A DNA stretch of 64,000 nt from Sulfobacillus sp. (lineage in GTDB: Bacteria; Bacillota; Sulfobacillia; Sulfobacillales; Sulfobacillaceae): assembly GCA_027343695.1 (NCBI GenBank), contig DAHWKJ010000074.1, positions 1 to 64,000 of the forward strand, read 5' to 3'. Positions 1 through 9,070 of this stretch are shown piece after piece. Every line of letters starts with the position of its first letter. Position 1 is the stretch's first letter. The translations under genes were made by a program, and so were the position numbers. The notes beneath the pieces are model-generated. The model searched no databases, had not been told where the DNA came from, and worked only from the letters and a program-made list of their open reading frames with translations.

Positions 1-48
1 GTAACGCAACACAAAGGCCCTCAAATGAGGGCCTTTGTGTTGCGTTAC
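1..48. terminator. Perfect 23-bp inverted repeat, likely terminator
   Basis: Bases 1-23 and 26-48 are exact reverse complements separated by the two bases AA. The hairpin lies 11 bases beyond the stop codon of the minus-strand amidohydrolase, so it probably ends that transcript. No uridine run is visible inside the window on the plus side (only a TTTGTGTT stretch within the arm itself), and the minus-strand flank falls outside the window. It may work in both directions. Confidence 0.6.
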
Positions 49-59
49 CTGATGTAGAA

Positions 60-1223
60 CTATTCTTCGACTCGACTCCGGTCATATACCACGCGGCCTT
101 GGATAATGGTCTTGTCCACGCGACTCAGATATTCGAAGGGATGGCCAGACCAAATCACCACATCCCCATCTTTGCCAGGCTCGATGGATCCCAACCGCTC
201 TCCCACCCCGCACATATCCGCAGGGTTTTGCGTCAAGGCCCGAATCGCGTCGGCCTCTTCCATTCCTTCCCGTACAGCAAACGCCCCGCTCACCACGAGG
301 TATTGCACCGGAACTACCGGGTGATCCGTAATGAGCGATACTTTGACTCCATTTTTGGCCAAAATCCCTGGCGTCTTGAAACTCCGCTCCCGCACTTCCA
401 CCTTGACACGGGCCACGAGGCTTGGACCCATCGAGACCGGTGTGTTCGCTTCGAGTAACTGGTCGATAACCTTAAATGCTTCCGTCCCATGTTCAATGAT
501 CTGCCGGAGTCCAAATTCTCGAGCGATCCGCATCGCCGTCAGAATGTCGTCGGCACGATGAGCATGGGTCCGGATGGGAATAGTTCGCTGAAGCACCAAA
601 CCTAGGGCTTCCTTGTCTAAATCTCGTGAGGTTTTCTCGGGATCCTGTTCTCGTTTACGTAAATACTCTTGGGCATCTACCAGGGCTTGACGAAATACTC
701 GAGCCACTCCCATTCGAGTCATGGGAGCCTTCTTATCGGTCCCGTAGACACGTTTGGGGTTTTCTCCCATCGCACTTTTCATTCCCGACGGTGCCACGAG
801 AATCATATCCTCGACATCTTTACCCCAGAGTCGCAGCGTAGCCCCTTGGCCTCCGATCACGTTGCCACTACCCGGAGTGACCCATGCTGCGGTGATACCG
901 CCGCGGATCGCGTCATGCAGGGCCACGTCTTCAGGATAAAATCCGTCGATTGCCCGCACTGCCGGGGTCACGGGGGTAATCATTTCGTTGCCGTCGGCTC
1001 CCTCGCGTCCCTCTCCGTCGTTAAAGACCCCAAGGTGCGTGTGCGAATCGATAAAACCGGGAAAAACGTATTGCCCATGGGCGTCGATGATAGTGGCCTC
1101 GGAAGGTACCACCACATCCGGACCCACGGCCACAATTTTTCCCTCGTCATTGATGAGCACCGTCGCTCCATGCACGGCACCATGGGTTACCGTTTCTACA
1201 CGTCCCCCGACAATAGCAATCAT
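60..1223 (-). CDS. Imidazolonepropionase-like amidohydrolase
   Basis: A 387-residue metal-dependent hydrolase of the amidohydrolase superfamily. The short N-terminal beta sandwich leads into the metal-binding motif GFIDSHTHLG (His61 and His63). Later metal-ligand candidates are the histidines in RTHAHR and in IIEHGTEA, and the aspartate in LITDHPVV. The composite C-terminal motif is GSIEPGKDGDVVIWSG. I place the start at the ATG at 1223, which follows AAAGGGTG at good spacing and matches the family's usual opening (MIAIVGGRVETV); the frame stays open upstream but overlaps the preceding gene. It lies 13 bases downstream of the thioesterase gene and is probably cotranscribed with it. The substrate cannot be read from sequence: imidazolone, a dipeptide or a xenobiotic amide are all possible. 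It is a soluble cytoplasmic protein. Confidence 0.85.
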   Translation of the reverse strand: MIAIVGGRVETVTHGAVHGATVLINDEGKIVAVGPDVVVPSEATIIDAHGQYVFPGFIDSHTHLGVFNDGEGREGADGNEMITPVTPAVRAIDGFYPEDVALHDAIRGGITAAWVTPGSGNVIGGQGATLRLWGKDVEDMILVAPSGMKSAMGENPKRVYGTDKKAPMTRMGVARVFRQALVDAQEYLRKREQDPEKTSRDLDKEALGLVLQRTIPIRTHAHRADDILTAMRIAREFGLRQIIEHGTEAFKVIDQLLEANTPVSMGPSLVARVKVEVRERSFKTPGILAKNGVKVSLITDHPVVPVQYLVVSGAFAVREGMEEADAIRALTQNPADMCGVGERLGSIEPGKDGDVVIWSGHPFEYLSRVDKTIIQGRVVYDRSRVEE

Positions 1224-1236
1224 ACGAACACCCTTT

Positions 1237-1719
1237 CTATTTTTTCGTGTGGGTACGGTTACGTAAGCGTTCCGCGCGCCGCGACTCCGCCGCATGAAAC
1301 CGCTCTTCTTCCTCCGGAGTAGTCAAAATGAGAGGCGGCACCTCGACCGGCTTACCCGTATCGTCTAGCGCCACAAAGGTCAAAAAGGCGGTACTGGTCT
1401 TTTTCACATCGCCGGTCATGTCCTCGCGAAACACCTCGACCCCAATCTCCATCGAGGTGCGACCCGCCCAGTTCACCTGGGCCACCAGTCGCACCACTTG
1501 GCCCACTTTTACGGGATGTAGAAATTCTAAGCTATCCATAGACGCCGTGACCGCGACATGGCCCGCATGGCGTGCAGCTGCCATCGCAGCCGCCAGGTCA
1601 ATCCAGTGCATGACCCGGCCTCCCAGAATATTCCCCAACACATTGGAGTCCCCGGGTAACACGAGTTCTGTCATTTCGGTCCGGGAATTGGCTACCGTTT
1701 TCCCTTGAGTCAGAGACAC
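1237..1719 (-). CDS. Hotdog-fold acyl-CoA thioesterase (YciA/BACH type)
   Basis: A 160-residue single-hotdog protein expected to hydrolyse acyl-CoA to free acid and CoA in the cytoplasm. The family signature is clear: TEMTELVLPGDSN, then GNILGGRVMHWIDLAAA (which carries the catalytic Asn/Asp region), then SMDSLEFLHPVKVGQVV. The start is a GTG at 1719 preceded by GGAGGGA eight bases upstream. The charged tail, rich in Glu, Arg and Lys, is typical of this subgroup. It is the first gene of a two-gene unit with the amidohydrolase and is divergent from the permease at 1822, so the two promoters share about 100 bases. Chain-length preference is unknown. Confidence 0.88.
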   Translation of the reverse strand: MSLTQGKTVANSRTEMTELVLPGDSNVLGNILGGRVMHWIDLAAAMAAARHAGHVAVTASMDSLEFLHPVKVGQVVRLVAQVNWAGRTSMEIGVEVFREDMTGDVKKTSTAFLTFVALDDTGKPVEVPPLILTTPEEEERFHAAESRRAERLRNRTHTKK

Positions 1720-1821
1720 CGTATGTTCCCTCCTGTATAAGCTCTATGTTCTCGCTGCATGCTACCGAGAAAGCACGTCCACGTCTAGTCTACCAGTCAC
1801 GAATAAAAGGAGCGAATCATT

Positions 1822-3249
1822 TTGGGGATTAAGACGCCATCGGGCCACACCAAACATCCGAAGCACAGTGCCGCCAAGCATCAGTCGTTTCAACGGGATT
1901 TGAAATCGGGCACCCTCACTCTCTTAACCCTAGGTGGCATTATGGGTTCAGGTCTCTTTATGGCCAGCGGATTGGCAATCGGCCATGCCGGACCTATCGC
2001 GCTGGGTTTGTTTGCAGTAGGAGCCCTAGCCATGTATTTAGAGATAACGGCCTTGGCTGAAATGTCGATCGCCACACCAACACCGGGATCCTTTTTGGTG
2101 TACATGGAGAAAGTTTTGGGACCTGGTTGGACCTTTGTGTCTGGATGGATCTTTTGGTTCTCGAGCGTCCTGACCATGTCTAGTGAAGTCACCGCGGCGG
2201 CATTATTTACGCGGCTCTGGTTCCCCGGCGTGTCTCTTTGGATTTGGTCTTTAGCCTATTCCATTCTCATTGTGGCGATTAATTTTATTAGTGTCCGTGG
2301 CTTCGGCACGATCGAAGGCGTCATGGCTGGTGTAAAAACCATTGCCGTGCTTGCCTTTATTGGCGCCGCTGCGCTCTCGCTATGGCACATCATCCCCGGC
2401 TCTAGCGCTCCTAAGACTCCGTTATACAACTACACCGCACACGGGGGCCTCCTCCCTCATGGGTGGTATGGGGCCCTTCCCGCGATGCTATTGGTCTTAT
2501 TTAGTTACGCGGGTACTGGGGTCATTGGTCTCGCGGCAGCTGAGGCCAAGACCCCAAAATCGACGATCCCGCCGGCAATTCGTAATACGGTGGGATTAGT
2601 CACGGTGATGTACTTGGGCGCCATTTTTCTCATTATCGGTCTGGTTCCCGCGACGCATATGTCTTCTCATGTGAGTCCCTTTATTTTGGCCTTACGGGCC
2701 ACTCATCTTCCCTACGCCGGCTTTTTGATGAACCTCGTCTTGCTGTTTGCGGTTCTCTCTACGATGAATGCGGCGCTCTATTCTAACGTCCGTGTCTTAT
2801 ATGGGTTAGCCCAGGCCGGTCAAGCTCCTAAGCGCCTCGGCAACCTCAATAAAAAGGGTCTCCCGGCTAATGCCATCTGGATGAGTTCCGGCCTTTTAGC
2901 GTTGACCATCGCCCTCGCCTATTTCCTACCGGCCAAAGCCTACGCGTATCTCGTCACGGCCACCGGGTTTCAAGCCATGTTTATCTGGCTGATGGTTCTC
3001 CTCACGCACCTCTACTATCGACCATACCTCGAGAAACATCATCCCGACAAGCTTTCGTATAAACTGTGGGGATTCCCCTTTACCTCAATTTTTGTGATGG
3101 TCATCGTAGTCGGTGCCTTGCTGGTCTCGCCCTTGGCCAAAGGCGAACTCTATGGTGCCGGCGTGGGCTTCGGGGGCATCGTGATTGCCTGGGTTGCGTG
3201 GATGGCACTGCGCCCCAGGCTTTTGGCTCAATCTCCATCCCGATCCTGA
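1822..3249 (+). CDS. APC-superfamily amino acid permease
   Basis: A 475-residue polytopic membrane protein with about twelve hydrophobic segments and a hydrophilic, Lys/His-rich N-terminus of some 25 residues. The glycine-rich stretch GGIMGSGLFMASG in the first transmembrane helix is the substrate-binding unwound region of amino acid/polyamine/organocation transporters. A conserved acidic/proline segment, MSIATPTPGSF, follows helix 2. Length and layout match the GABA/lysine permease (GabP/LysP-like) branch. Translation starts at a TTG (1822) behind AAAAGGAG. The TGA stop is only two bases from the stop codon of the convergent methyltransferase gene. The transported amino acid cannot be predicted. 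Confidence 0.85.
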   Translation: MGIKTPSGHTKHPKHSAAKHQSFQRDLKSGTLTLLTLGGIMGSGLFMASGLAIGHAGPIALGLFAVGALAMYLEITALAEMSIATPTPGSFLVYMEKVLGPGWTFVSGWIFWFSSVLTMSSEVTAAALFTRLWFPGVSLWIWSLAYSILIVAINFISVRGFGTIEGVMAGVKTIAVLAFIGAAALSLWHIIPGSSAPKTPLYNYTAHGGLLPHGWYGALPAMLLVLFSYAGTGVIGLAAAEAKTPKSTIPPAIRNTVGLVTVMYLGAIFLIIGLVPATHMSSHVSPFILALRATHLPYAGFLMNLVLLFAVLSTMNAALYSNVRVLYGLAQAGQAPKRLGNLNKKGLPANAIWMSSGLLALTIALAYFLPAKAYAYLVTATGFQAMFIWLMVLLTHLYYRPYLEKHHPDKLSYKLWGFPFTSIFVMVIVVGALLVSPLAKGELYGAGVGFGGIVIAWVAWMALRPRLLAQSPSRS

Positions 3250-3251
3250 AC

Positions 3252-4604
3252 CTAGGGTCGTCGTTGTAAAACCGCTACCGTCTCGACATGATCGGTGCGA
3301 GGGAACATATCGACCGGAGTCGCCCCCGCCAAATTATACGACTCCTTCAACAATGCTACATCGCGGGCCAGGGTCTCCGGATTACAGCTAACGTAAACCA
3401 GTTTTTTTGCTTGCAAAGCCAACAGGGACGTTACAACTGGAGTGGCCAAACCAGCTCGGGGCGGGTCTATGATCACGGCCGACGGTGGACCCGAGGCCTC
3501 TCGCACCCAATCCAAAATAATGTGTTCGGCGCGACCCACCGTCATTGTCACGTTGTCCGCGTGATTCAAGTCAATATTGGCGCGCGCATCTTTGGCGGCT
3601 TCTGGGCTCAACTCTAGGGCTCGAACAGCGTGAGCACGGTCAGAAGCCAAGATCGCCAAGGTGCCCACCCCCGCGTAGAGATCCCAAATCATGTCCATGG
3701 GCTCATCGAGAGCGTGCAGCACCAAGCCATAGAGCCTACCCACTTGCTGAGGGTTCACCTGAAAGAATGACTCAAACGACAGGTTAAAGCGTTTATCCAA
3801 AATCGTTTCGGTAACCGACGGATTACCCCGAATCAGCCGTGTTTCAGATCCGAGCACCCGATTGTGAGGCGTTGCATTCACGTTCGCTCCGACTCCCACT
3901 ACGCTCGGCAAAAGGTTCATGAGCTGTTCTGCGGCCATCACCAGCCGGTCATCCCAATGATGCACAATAAACAATACCAGGGCTTCCTGGTTCTCTGTGG
4001 AGCGAATCAGGAGATGGCGCATCACCCCTTGCCGCGTGGCTTCGTCGAAGGGAGGAATCCCGAGCTGATTGACAATACCGGGCATCAAGCCGAGAACTTG
4101 GTTCACGAGGACATCTTGAATATCACAGTGTTCAGCGGGCACCACCTGATGACTGAGCCGGGCATAGAGCCCCAAAAATGCATTCCCAGCGGTGCCTCCC
4201 CAAGGAAATTGGCCCTTATTACGGTACCCGTAGGGTTCCCGGGCCCCTACAATCGGGCGCACCAGGGGATGTTCCAGACGCCCGATGCGAATCAGCGCCT
4301 GCCTGACTCGGTCTTCTTTATGGGCTAATTCCGCATCGTATTCCCAGTGCTGAAACACGCAGCCTCCACATTCCGCGAAGATAGGGCAGCGCGGGGTAAT
4401 CCGATCCGGCGAGGTCTGTTCAATACGGTGAGTCCGAGCCCGCGAAAAGTTGGTCCGGATTTCGGTCACCTCGGCCTCGACCGTCTCTCCCGGTAGGGCG
4501 CCGGCAACAAATACCACCCGGCCGCTGGCGTCTTCTGCAACCCCCTCGCCAGCTTGCCCCATACGCTTGATGCGGAGCGCAACACGCGCCCCCACCTTAG
4601 CCAT
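3252..4604 (-). CDS. rlmD: 23S rRNA (uracil-5-)-methyltransferase, RlmD/RlmCD type
   Basis: A 450-residue RNA methyltransferase that uses SAM to form 5-methyluridine in rRNA. An N-terminal TRAM domain (about residues 3-60) is followed by the 4Fe-4S cluster cysteines in CPIFAECGGC and a fourth in AEHCDIQ. The SAM motif is DLYAGVGTLAI, the substrate motif is IIDPPRAG, and the catalytic cysteine lies in SCNPETLARD. I prefer the ATG at 4604, which overlaps the end of the LD-carboxypeptidase gene by 8 bases; an in-frame TTG at 4613 is the alternative. In Bacillus subtilis the homologue rlmCD (yefA) also lies just downstream of gatB, which supports orthology. The target base (1939, 747 or both) is not decidable here. 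Confidence 0.9.
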   Translation of the reverse strand: MAKVGARVALRIKRMGQAGEGVAEDASGRVVFVAGALPGETVEAEVTEIRTNFSRARTHRIEQTSPDRITPRCPIFAECGGCVFQHWEYDAELAHKEDRVRQALIRIGRLEHPLVRPIVGAREPYGYRNKGQFPWGGTAGNAFLGLYARLSHQVVPAEHCDIQDVLVNQVLGLMPGIVNQLGIPPFDEATRQGVMRHLLIRSTENQEALVLFIVHHWDDRLVMAAEQLMNLLPSVVGVGANVNATPHNRVLGSETRLIRGNPSVTETILDKRFNLSFESFFQVNPQQVGRLYGLVLHALDEPMDMIWDLYAGVGTLAILASDRAHAVRALELSPEAAKDARANIDLNHADNVTMTVGRAEHIILDWVREASGPPSAVIIDPPRAGLATPVVTSLLALQAKKLVYVSCNPETLARDVALLKESYNLAGATPVDMFPRTDHVETVAVLQRRP

Positions 4605-5520
4605 CCACGTCAACCGCCGGGCTCATCATCACGACTCGGTGGTCTTCGATAGCCAACGGAACACCCAAAGGCAGTGTCACTTTGCGCGGACCATGACCCG
4701 CGGGAAGACCCCACCATAATGCCACCCCGGCACGTTGACAGATGTCGGTGACGACGCGGAGTGCCGTATATTCTGGCATATTTTCTGGAGCCTCACAACG
4801 CGTAGCCTCTCCGAACACGACCCCACGGGCCTGAGCCAATTGACCCGACAACCACAGATGCGTCATCATCCGATCAATGCGATAAATCGGCTCGCTCACT
4901 TCTTCCAGGTACAAAATTTTTTCCCGGGCATCCACGGCGTACGGCGTGCCTAGGCTCTGCGCTACTAACGATAAATTCCCTCCGGTCCACGGAATAGCTT
5001 CCAGTGATTCGGGCGTCTCCCGGGTCAACGGTTCCAATGGGGCATCTCCGAGAATCCGCGTGCCCCCCACCAAGATGTCAAACGCCTCATTACCGTTTTC
5101 ACGCGACCAGTCCATTTCCACTACCGGCCCATGAAACGTTACCCACTGATAACGACGCTGGAAATACAAGTGTAATGCGGTGATGTCGCTATAACCGATG
5201 AGAATTTTCGGGGCTCGGTCCGAAAAGTCGACGCGGTCCAGGTGCGGCAAAAGTCTCGAGGATCCCCACCCACCGCGAGCCAAAAAGACCGCGTCCACCG
5301 TCTCATCCAGCAAGGCTGCTACCAAATCCTGAGCCCGGTCTTCGTCATGGCCCGCCAGGTATCCCCACTGGTCCATGATATGCTCGCCCACGGTCACCTC
5401 AAACCCACGCTCTCGAATGGTGCGGATTCCTTCTGCTAAACGGGCGGCATCGATCCGGCCCGCCGTCGCCACAATGCGGATGTGGGAACCTCTTTGGAGG
5501 GCCTTCGGTCGCTTAAACAT
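4597..5520 (-). CDS. ldcA: LD-carboxypeptidase (S66 family)
   Basis: A 307-residue serine peptidase of the muramoyltetrapeptide carboxypeptidase/MccF family, which trims the terminal D-alanine from cell-wall tetrapeptides or acts on related amide substrates. The nucleophile is Ser111 in GYSDITALH. The upstream signature is FLARGGWGSSRLL, and the other catalytic residues are expected in YLEEVSEPIYRIDRMMTHL (Glu) and LPAGHGPRK (His). No signal peptide is visible, so it should be cytoplasmic and work in wall recycling. The chosen ATG at 5520 overlaps the gatB stop by 8 bases; a TTG at 5529 directly behind GGGAAG is also possible. It occupies the slot that dgkB (yerQ) fills between gatB and rlmCD in B. 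subtilis. Confidence 0.87.
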   Translation of the reverse strand: MFKRPKALQRGSHIRIVATAGRIDAARLAEGIRTIRERGFEVTVGEHIMDQWGYLAGHDEDRAQDLVAALLDETVDAVFLARGGWGSSRLLPHLDRVDFSDRAPKILIGYSDITALHLYFQRRYQWVTFHGPVVEMDWSRENGNEAFDILVGGTRILGDAPLEPLTRETPESLEAIPWTGGNLSLVAQSLGTPYAVDAREKILYLEEVSEPIYRIDRMMTHLWLSGQLAQARGVVFGEATRCEAPENMPEYTALRVVTDICQRAGVALWWGLPAGHGPRKVTLPLGVPLAIEDHRVVMMSPAVDVDG

Positions 5521-6973
5521 GGCTCGCAATCACTTCCCGCAACAAGGCATTCACCAAGTCCGGCTTAGCCTGGCCCTTGGTTGCTTTCATCACCTGCCCC
5601 ACTAAAAATGCTAAAGCTTTTTCCTTGCCCCCTAAGAAATCAGCCACCACTGCAGGATTTGCCTCGACAATTTGGGACACAATCAGGCGAATCGCCTCGT
5701 GATCCGTGATTTGGCTTAATCCAAGACGCTTAACTACCACCTGGGGAGATTCCCCCGTGGCAAACATGGATTCGAGGACCTCTTTAGCCATTTTTCCGGA
5801 TAGCGTGCCGTCCTCAATCAGGGCCAGAAGCTCCGCAAGATGCGGCGCGGACACCCCAGGATTGTCAAAAGACAGGCCTTTGGCGTTCATGTGACGCGAA
5901 TAGTCGGATAACAGCCAGTTAGTCACAAGTTTGACGTCTGGATAAATCGCCACCGTTTGGCGCCAAAATCCATATAAAGCACGGTCTTGCACCAGCACAT
6001 CCACGTCACGGGGTAACACACCCTCCGCCGCGAGCTGATGACGCAACTCTTCGGGCAGGCTTGGCATCTGGTTTTTTTGATCCTCCAACCAGACCGCGTC
6101 GAGCACGAGTGGCGGCAGGTCGGGCTCGGGAAAGTATCGGTAATCATTGGCGGCTTCCTTACTCCGTTGGCTATAGGTCGTCCCGGCCGCATCGTCAAAA
6201 CCTCGCGTCTCTTTGACAATCCGAATTCCCTGCTCCAAAAGCTCTCGCTGGCGGATAATCTCATGTTCAATTCCCCGCTGCACGTTTCTAAAAGAGTTCA
6301 CATTTTTAATCTCAACACGGGGCAGGTCGGCTAACGAGCCCGTGTAAGACAACGGCCGCAACGACACATTGGCATCGCAACGCATGGACCCTTCTTCCAT
6401 CCGCAGATCTGAAATGTCCAAGTAGCTCAAAACCGTTCGCAATTCCGTGAGATAGAGCCGTGCCTCTTCTGGCGAATGCATTTCAGGTTGGGACACAATC
6501 TCAATTAACGGGACACCCGCTCGATTCAAGTCGACTAGTGAGCCCGTAGCATCACCGAGACGTTGACCAATATGATTCAACTTGCCCGCGTCTTCTTCCA
6601 GGTGAATCCGTTCAATGCCAATCGCACGCGGGCCAGCCTCGGTGCGAATCGTCACCTGGCCGTGAGTAGCCAACGGTTGATCATACTGTGAGATTTGATA
6701 AGCTTTGGGCAAATCCGGATAAAAATATTGTTTACGGTCAAATTTGGAAAATGAATGCACGGTGCACGAGAGAGCCAATGCGGCTCGAGTTGCCAACGCC
6801 ACCGCATCACGATTCAGGACGGGTAAGGCTCCCGGCATACCGAGGCATACGGGGCACGTGTGGGTATTCGGATCTTGTCCAAACAGATTGGCACACCCAC
6901 AAAAAAGTTTACTGGCAGTCTTTAGCTCAACATGGACTTCTAACCCGATAACGACTTCATAATTGTCACTCAT
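5513..6973 (-). CDS. gatB: Aspartyl/glutamyl-tRNA amidotransferase subunit B
   Basis: The 486-residue kinase/tRNA-binding subunit of GatCAB. It activates Glu-tRNA(Gln) or Asp-tRNA(Asn) with ATP so that ammonia from GatA can convert it to the amide. The N-terminal cradle domain opens with YEVVIGLEVHVEL, followed by the zinc-site cysteines in LFCGCANLFG and TCPVCLGMPG, and a helical GatB/YqeY domain closes the protein (last ~145 residues). The start at 6973 forms an ATGA overlap with the gatA stop, so the two are translationally coupled. Possession of this operon implies that the organism lacks at least one of the direct Gln/Asn tRNA synthetases. Confidence 0.97.
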   Translation of the reverse strand: MSDNYEVVIGLEVHVELKTASKLFCGCANLFGQDPNTHTCPVCLGMPGALPVLNRDAVALATRAALALSCTVHSFSKFDRKQYFYPDLPKAYQISQYDQPLATHGQVTIRTEAGPRAIGIERIHLEEDAGKLNHIGQRLGDATGSLVDLNRAGVPLIEIVSQPEMHSPEEARLYLTELRTVLSYLDISDLRMEEGSMRCDANVSLRPLSYTGSLADLPRVEIKNVNSFRNVQRGIEHEIIRQRELLEQGIRIVKETRGFDDAAGTTYSQRSKEAANDYRYFPEPDLPPLVLDAVWLEDQKNQMPSLPEELRHQLAAEGVLPRDVDVLVQDRALYGFWRQTVAIYPDVKLVTNWLLSDYSRHMNAKGLSFDNPGVSAPHLAELLALIEDGTLSGKMAKEVLESMFATGESPQVVVKRLGLSQITDHEAIRLIVSQIVEANPAVVADFLGGKEKALAFLVGQVMKATKGQAKPDLVNALLREVIASHV

Positions 6974-8436
6974 CGCGACAGTCCTCCTTGCATCGGCCAC
7001 GAGGGCACTGGTAATACGGCCTCAAGCGCACTGGCCATACCCAAGATGCGTTCTTCCTCTAGTGCCGGGGCGATCCACTGCAATCCCACTGGGAGCCCGT
7101 CGGCAAGCCCAATTGGTTGCGATAAGCCCGGAAGTCCAGCGAGGTTGGTTGTGACGGTAAAGATATCGGTCAGGTACATTTGCAAAGGATCCAAGGCTCG
7201 TTCGCCAAATTTGAACGGGAGGTCCGGTACGGTTGGCGTCACGATTAGATCGACCGACTCAAATGCTTGGTCAAAGTCGCGGCGTATCAAGGTCCGTACT
7301 TTCTGTGCTTTAAGGTAGTAGGCGTCATAATAGCCCGCAGACAGCGCATGGGTTCCTAACAGAATCCTACGTTGAACCTCGTCCCCAAAGCCTTGAGAAC
7401 GCGTGCGCGAGTACATTTGGATCAAATCAGGGGCCGTCTCGCGAAATCCGTAGCGCACCCCGTCGTACCGAGATAGATTCGATGACGCCTCCGCATTGGC
7501 AATCAAATAGTAGGTGGCGATGGCGTACCGGGTGTGCGGTAATGAAATCGGTACCAAAGTAGCCCCCAAGCCTTTAAGCGTCTCTAGCGCCGCGTCAACC
7601 TGGGTGCGCACATTGGGGTCGATCCCGTCTCCAAAATATTCTTCCGGTAGCCCTATCCGCATCTGAGTCGGGTCAGCCACTACCACGGTTGGAGCCGTCG
7701 AAGACACATCCACCGACGTCGCGTCATGGGGATCTCTCCCCGATATGACATGCAAGAGTAGCGCTGCATCGCGCACCGTACGGGAAAAAGGCCCCACTTG
7801 GTCAAGACTCGAAGCAAAGGCAATCAGTCCATACCGTGACACCCGACCGTAGGTTGGTTTCATGCCGAAGACCCCACAATAACTGGCTGGCGTGCGTATC
7901 GAGCCGCCGGTGTCTGAACCTAACGCTAACGGTACCATCCCCGCCGCCACCGCCGCAGCGGACCCACCCGAGGAACCGCCCGGGACCCGGGAGATATCCC
8001 ATGGATTTCGTGTCACCTGGTAAGCCGAGTGTTCGGTCGAAGAGCCCATGGCAAATTCATCGAGATTCACCTTGCCGACGGGAATCGCCCCGGCCGCGAG
8101 CAAACGCTCCACCACCGTCGCATCATATGGAGACATAAATCCCTGGAGCATTTTTGATGCAGCAGTCGTCGGCATCTGCCGCGTAACCAGGTTATCCTTG
8201 ATCGCCACCGGGACTCCGGCCAGCGGAAGTGATTTCTTTTGGTCACGCGTCAGTTCAGAATCCAACCGCCGAGCGGATTGTCTGGCCCCTACGTCATCCA
8301 CGTACAAAAAAGCCCCAATATTTGAGTCCACGGCGGCAATTCGCTCCAACGAGGCGTCCACCAACTCGAGCGCGGACACCTCGCCGGATTGGACCCGACG
8401 AGCCATTTCTACCGCATCCCAGTCCAAACCGGCCAT
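6970..8436 (-). CDS. gatA: Aspartyl/glutamyl-tRNA amidotransferase subunit A
   Basis: The 488-residue amidase-signature subunit, which releases ammonia from glutamine for GatB. The Ser-cisSer-Lys triad is visible: Lys in [10 protein letters not shown], cis-Ser in the [12 protein letters not shown] loop, and the nucleophilic Ser in [13 protein letters not shown]. Length is normal for the family. It overlaps gatC by one base (TAATG) and gatB by four (ATGA), giving a tightly coupled gatC-gatA-gatB operon, the same order as in Bacillus. Confidence 0.97.
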   Translation of the reverse strand: MAGLDWDAVEMARRVQSGEVSALELVDASLERIAAVDSNIGAFLYVDDVGARQSARRLDSELTRDQKKSLPLAGVPVAIKDNLVTRQMPTTAASKMLQGFMSPYDATVVERLLAAGAIPVGKVNLDEFAMGSSTEHSAYQVTRNPWDISRVPGGSSGGSAAAVAAGMVPLALGSDTGGSIRTPASYCGVFGMKPTYGRVSRYGLIAFASSLDQVGPFSRTVRDAALLLHVISGRDPHDATSVDVSSTAPTVVVADPTQMRIGLPEEYFGDGIDPNVRTQVDAALETLKGLGATLVPISLPHTRYAIATYYLIANAEASSNLSRYDGVRYGFRETAPDLIQMYSRTRSQGFGDEVQRRILLGTHALSAGYYDAYYLKAQKVRTLIRRDFDQAFESVDLIVTPTVPDLPFKFGERALDPLQMYLTDIFTVTTNLAGLPGLSQPIGLADGLPVGLQWIAPALEEERILGMASALEAVLPVPSWPMQGGLSR

Positions 8437-8735
8437 TATTGGCCACCCCCATCCAGGATCTTTGGGACCACAAACATGGCTGACACGACTTGCGGTCCGT
8501 TTTGAGTGGCCAATTCAGCCGATAGAGAGTCCTGAATGACATCCGATCGCCACACGGTGTGCTGCTCGACTACCTGACTCGTAGGCGACACCGATTCCGT
8601 ATCCAATTCGTTCAATAGATCTATGTACTCCAACACCCGACTTAACGTGCCGGCCATCTCTTCGAGTTCGGATGGTTCAACCGAAAGGCGGGCGAGATTC
8701 GCAACATGTAATACTTCCTCTTTTGACAGCAGCAT
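8436..8735 (-). CDS. gatC: Aspartyl/glutamyl-tRNA amidotransferase subunit C
   Basis: The 99-residue clamp subunit that wraps the GatA-GatB interface. The pattern LSKEEVLHVANLARLSV, followed by LEEMAGTLSRVLEYIDLLNELDT, is the family hallmark. It is the first gene of the operon and has a strong GGAGGGG ribosome binding site 8 bases before the ATG. The C-terminus (VVPKILDGGGQ) is the usual Val-Pro-Lys-Val/Ile segment. Confidence 0.95.
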   Translation of the reverse strand: MLLSKEEVLHVANLARLSVEPSELEEMAGTLSRVLEYIDLLNELDTESVSPTSQVVEQHTVWRSDVIQDSLSAELATQNGPQVVSAMFVVPKILDGGGQ

Positions 8736-8759
8736 AAATTCCCCTCCAATAATCTCAAA

Positions 8760-8768
8760 ATTATATCA
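8760..8768 (-). promoter_or_regulatory. Extended -10 promoter of gatCAB
   Basis: On the minus strand these bases read TGATATAAT, a TGn-extended -10 with a perfect TATAAT, about 25 bases upstream of the gatC start. The hexamer at the usual -35 distance (TTAGAG) is poor, so recognition would rely on the extended element. A housekeeping sigma-A type promoter is inferred. Confidence 0.5.
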
Positions 8769-9019
8769 CGAGTTGACACCAACTCTAAGCCCGAAAGGCC
8801 TTGCGTGTTATCGCACGGCCTTAGACTCTTTACCATTCGGTGAATGTGGCGAGGTACCGCACCGGTTGACGAGTAGCGACGGGGCATGCACGGAACCGAG
8901 CTCCCTTCGAGGCACGCTACATCCGGACATTGTGCTGGAATCAGGGTGGATGTCCTATCACGACCGTCCATTGGTTATGGCCCAAACCGTTGGTCGCATC
9001 CGGCCGCGACACATCAAAA
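8769..9019. other. Intergenic stretch between gatC and the peptide-ABC genes
   Basis: The whole gap between gatC and the ABC ATPase gene is about 335 bases. Apart from the gatC promoter and the terminator entered separately, it holds an imperfect hairpin at 8795-8822 (AAGGCC...GGCCTT with one mismatch), with no clear uridine run. Short open frames across it have no ribosome binding site and no recognisable protein. I see no gene here. Confidence 0.4.
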
Positions 9020-9051
9020 TAAGGGCGCTCTCTTATAAAGTAGCGCCCTTA
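9020..9051 (-). terminator. Rho-independent terminator after the peptide-ABC genes
   Basis: Bases 9020-9029 and 9042-9051 form a perfect 10-bp stem with a 12-base loop. On the minus strand the stem is followed by a TTATTTTGATG tail, a reasonable uridine-rich tract. It lies 20 bases beyond the stop of the ABC ATPase gene at 9071. Confidence 0.7.
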
Positions 9052-9070
9052 CTAGCATCCATTGTGAACC

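Noticed and set aside
60-1295. Longer N-terminus of the amidohydrolase (24 extra residues)
   Set aside because: The extension overlaps the thioesterase gene and is basic and non-family-like. The internal ATG at 1223 has a ribosome binding site and the conserved start.
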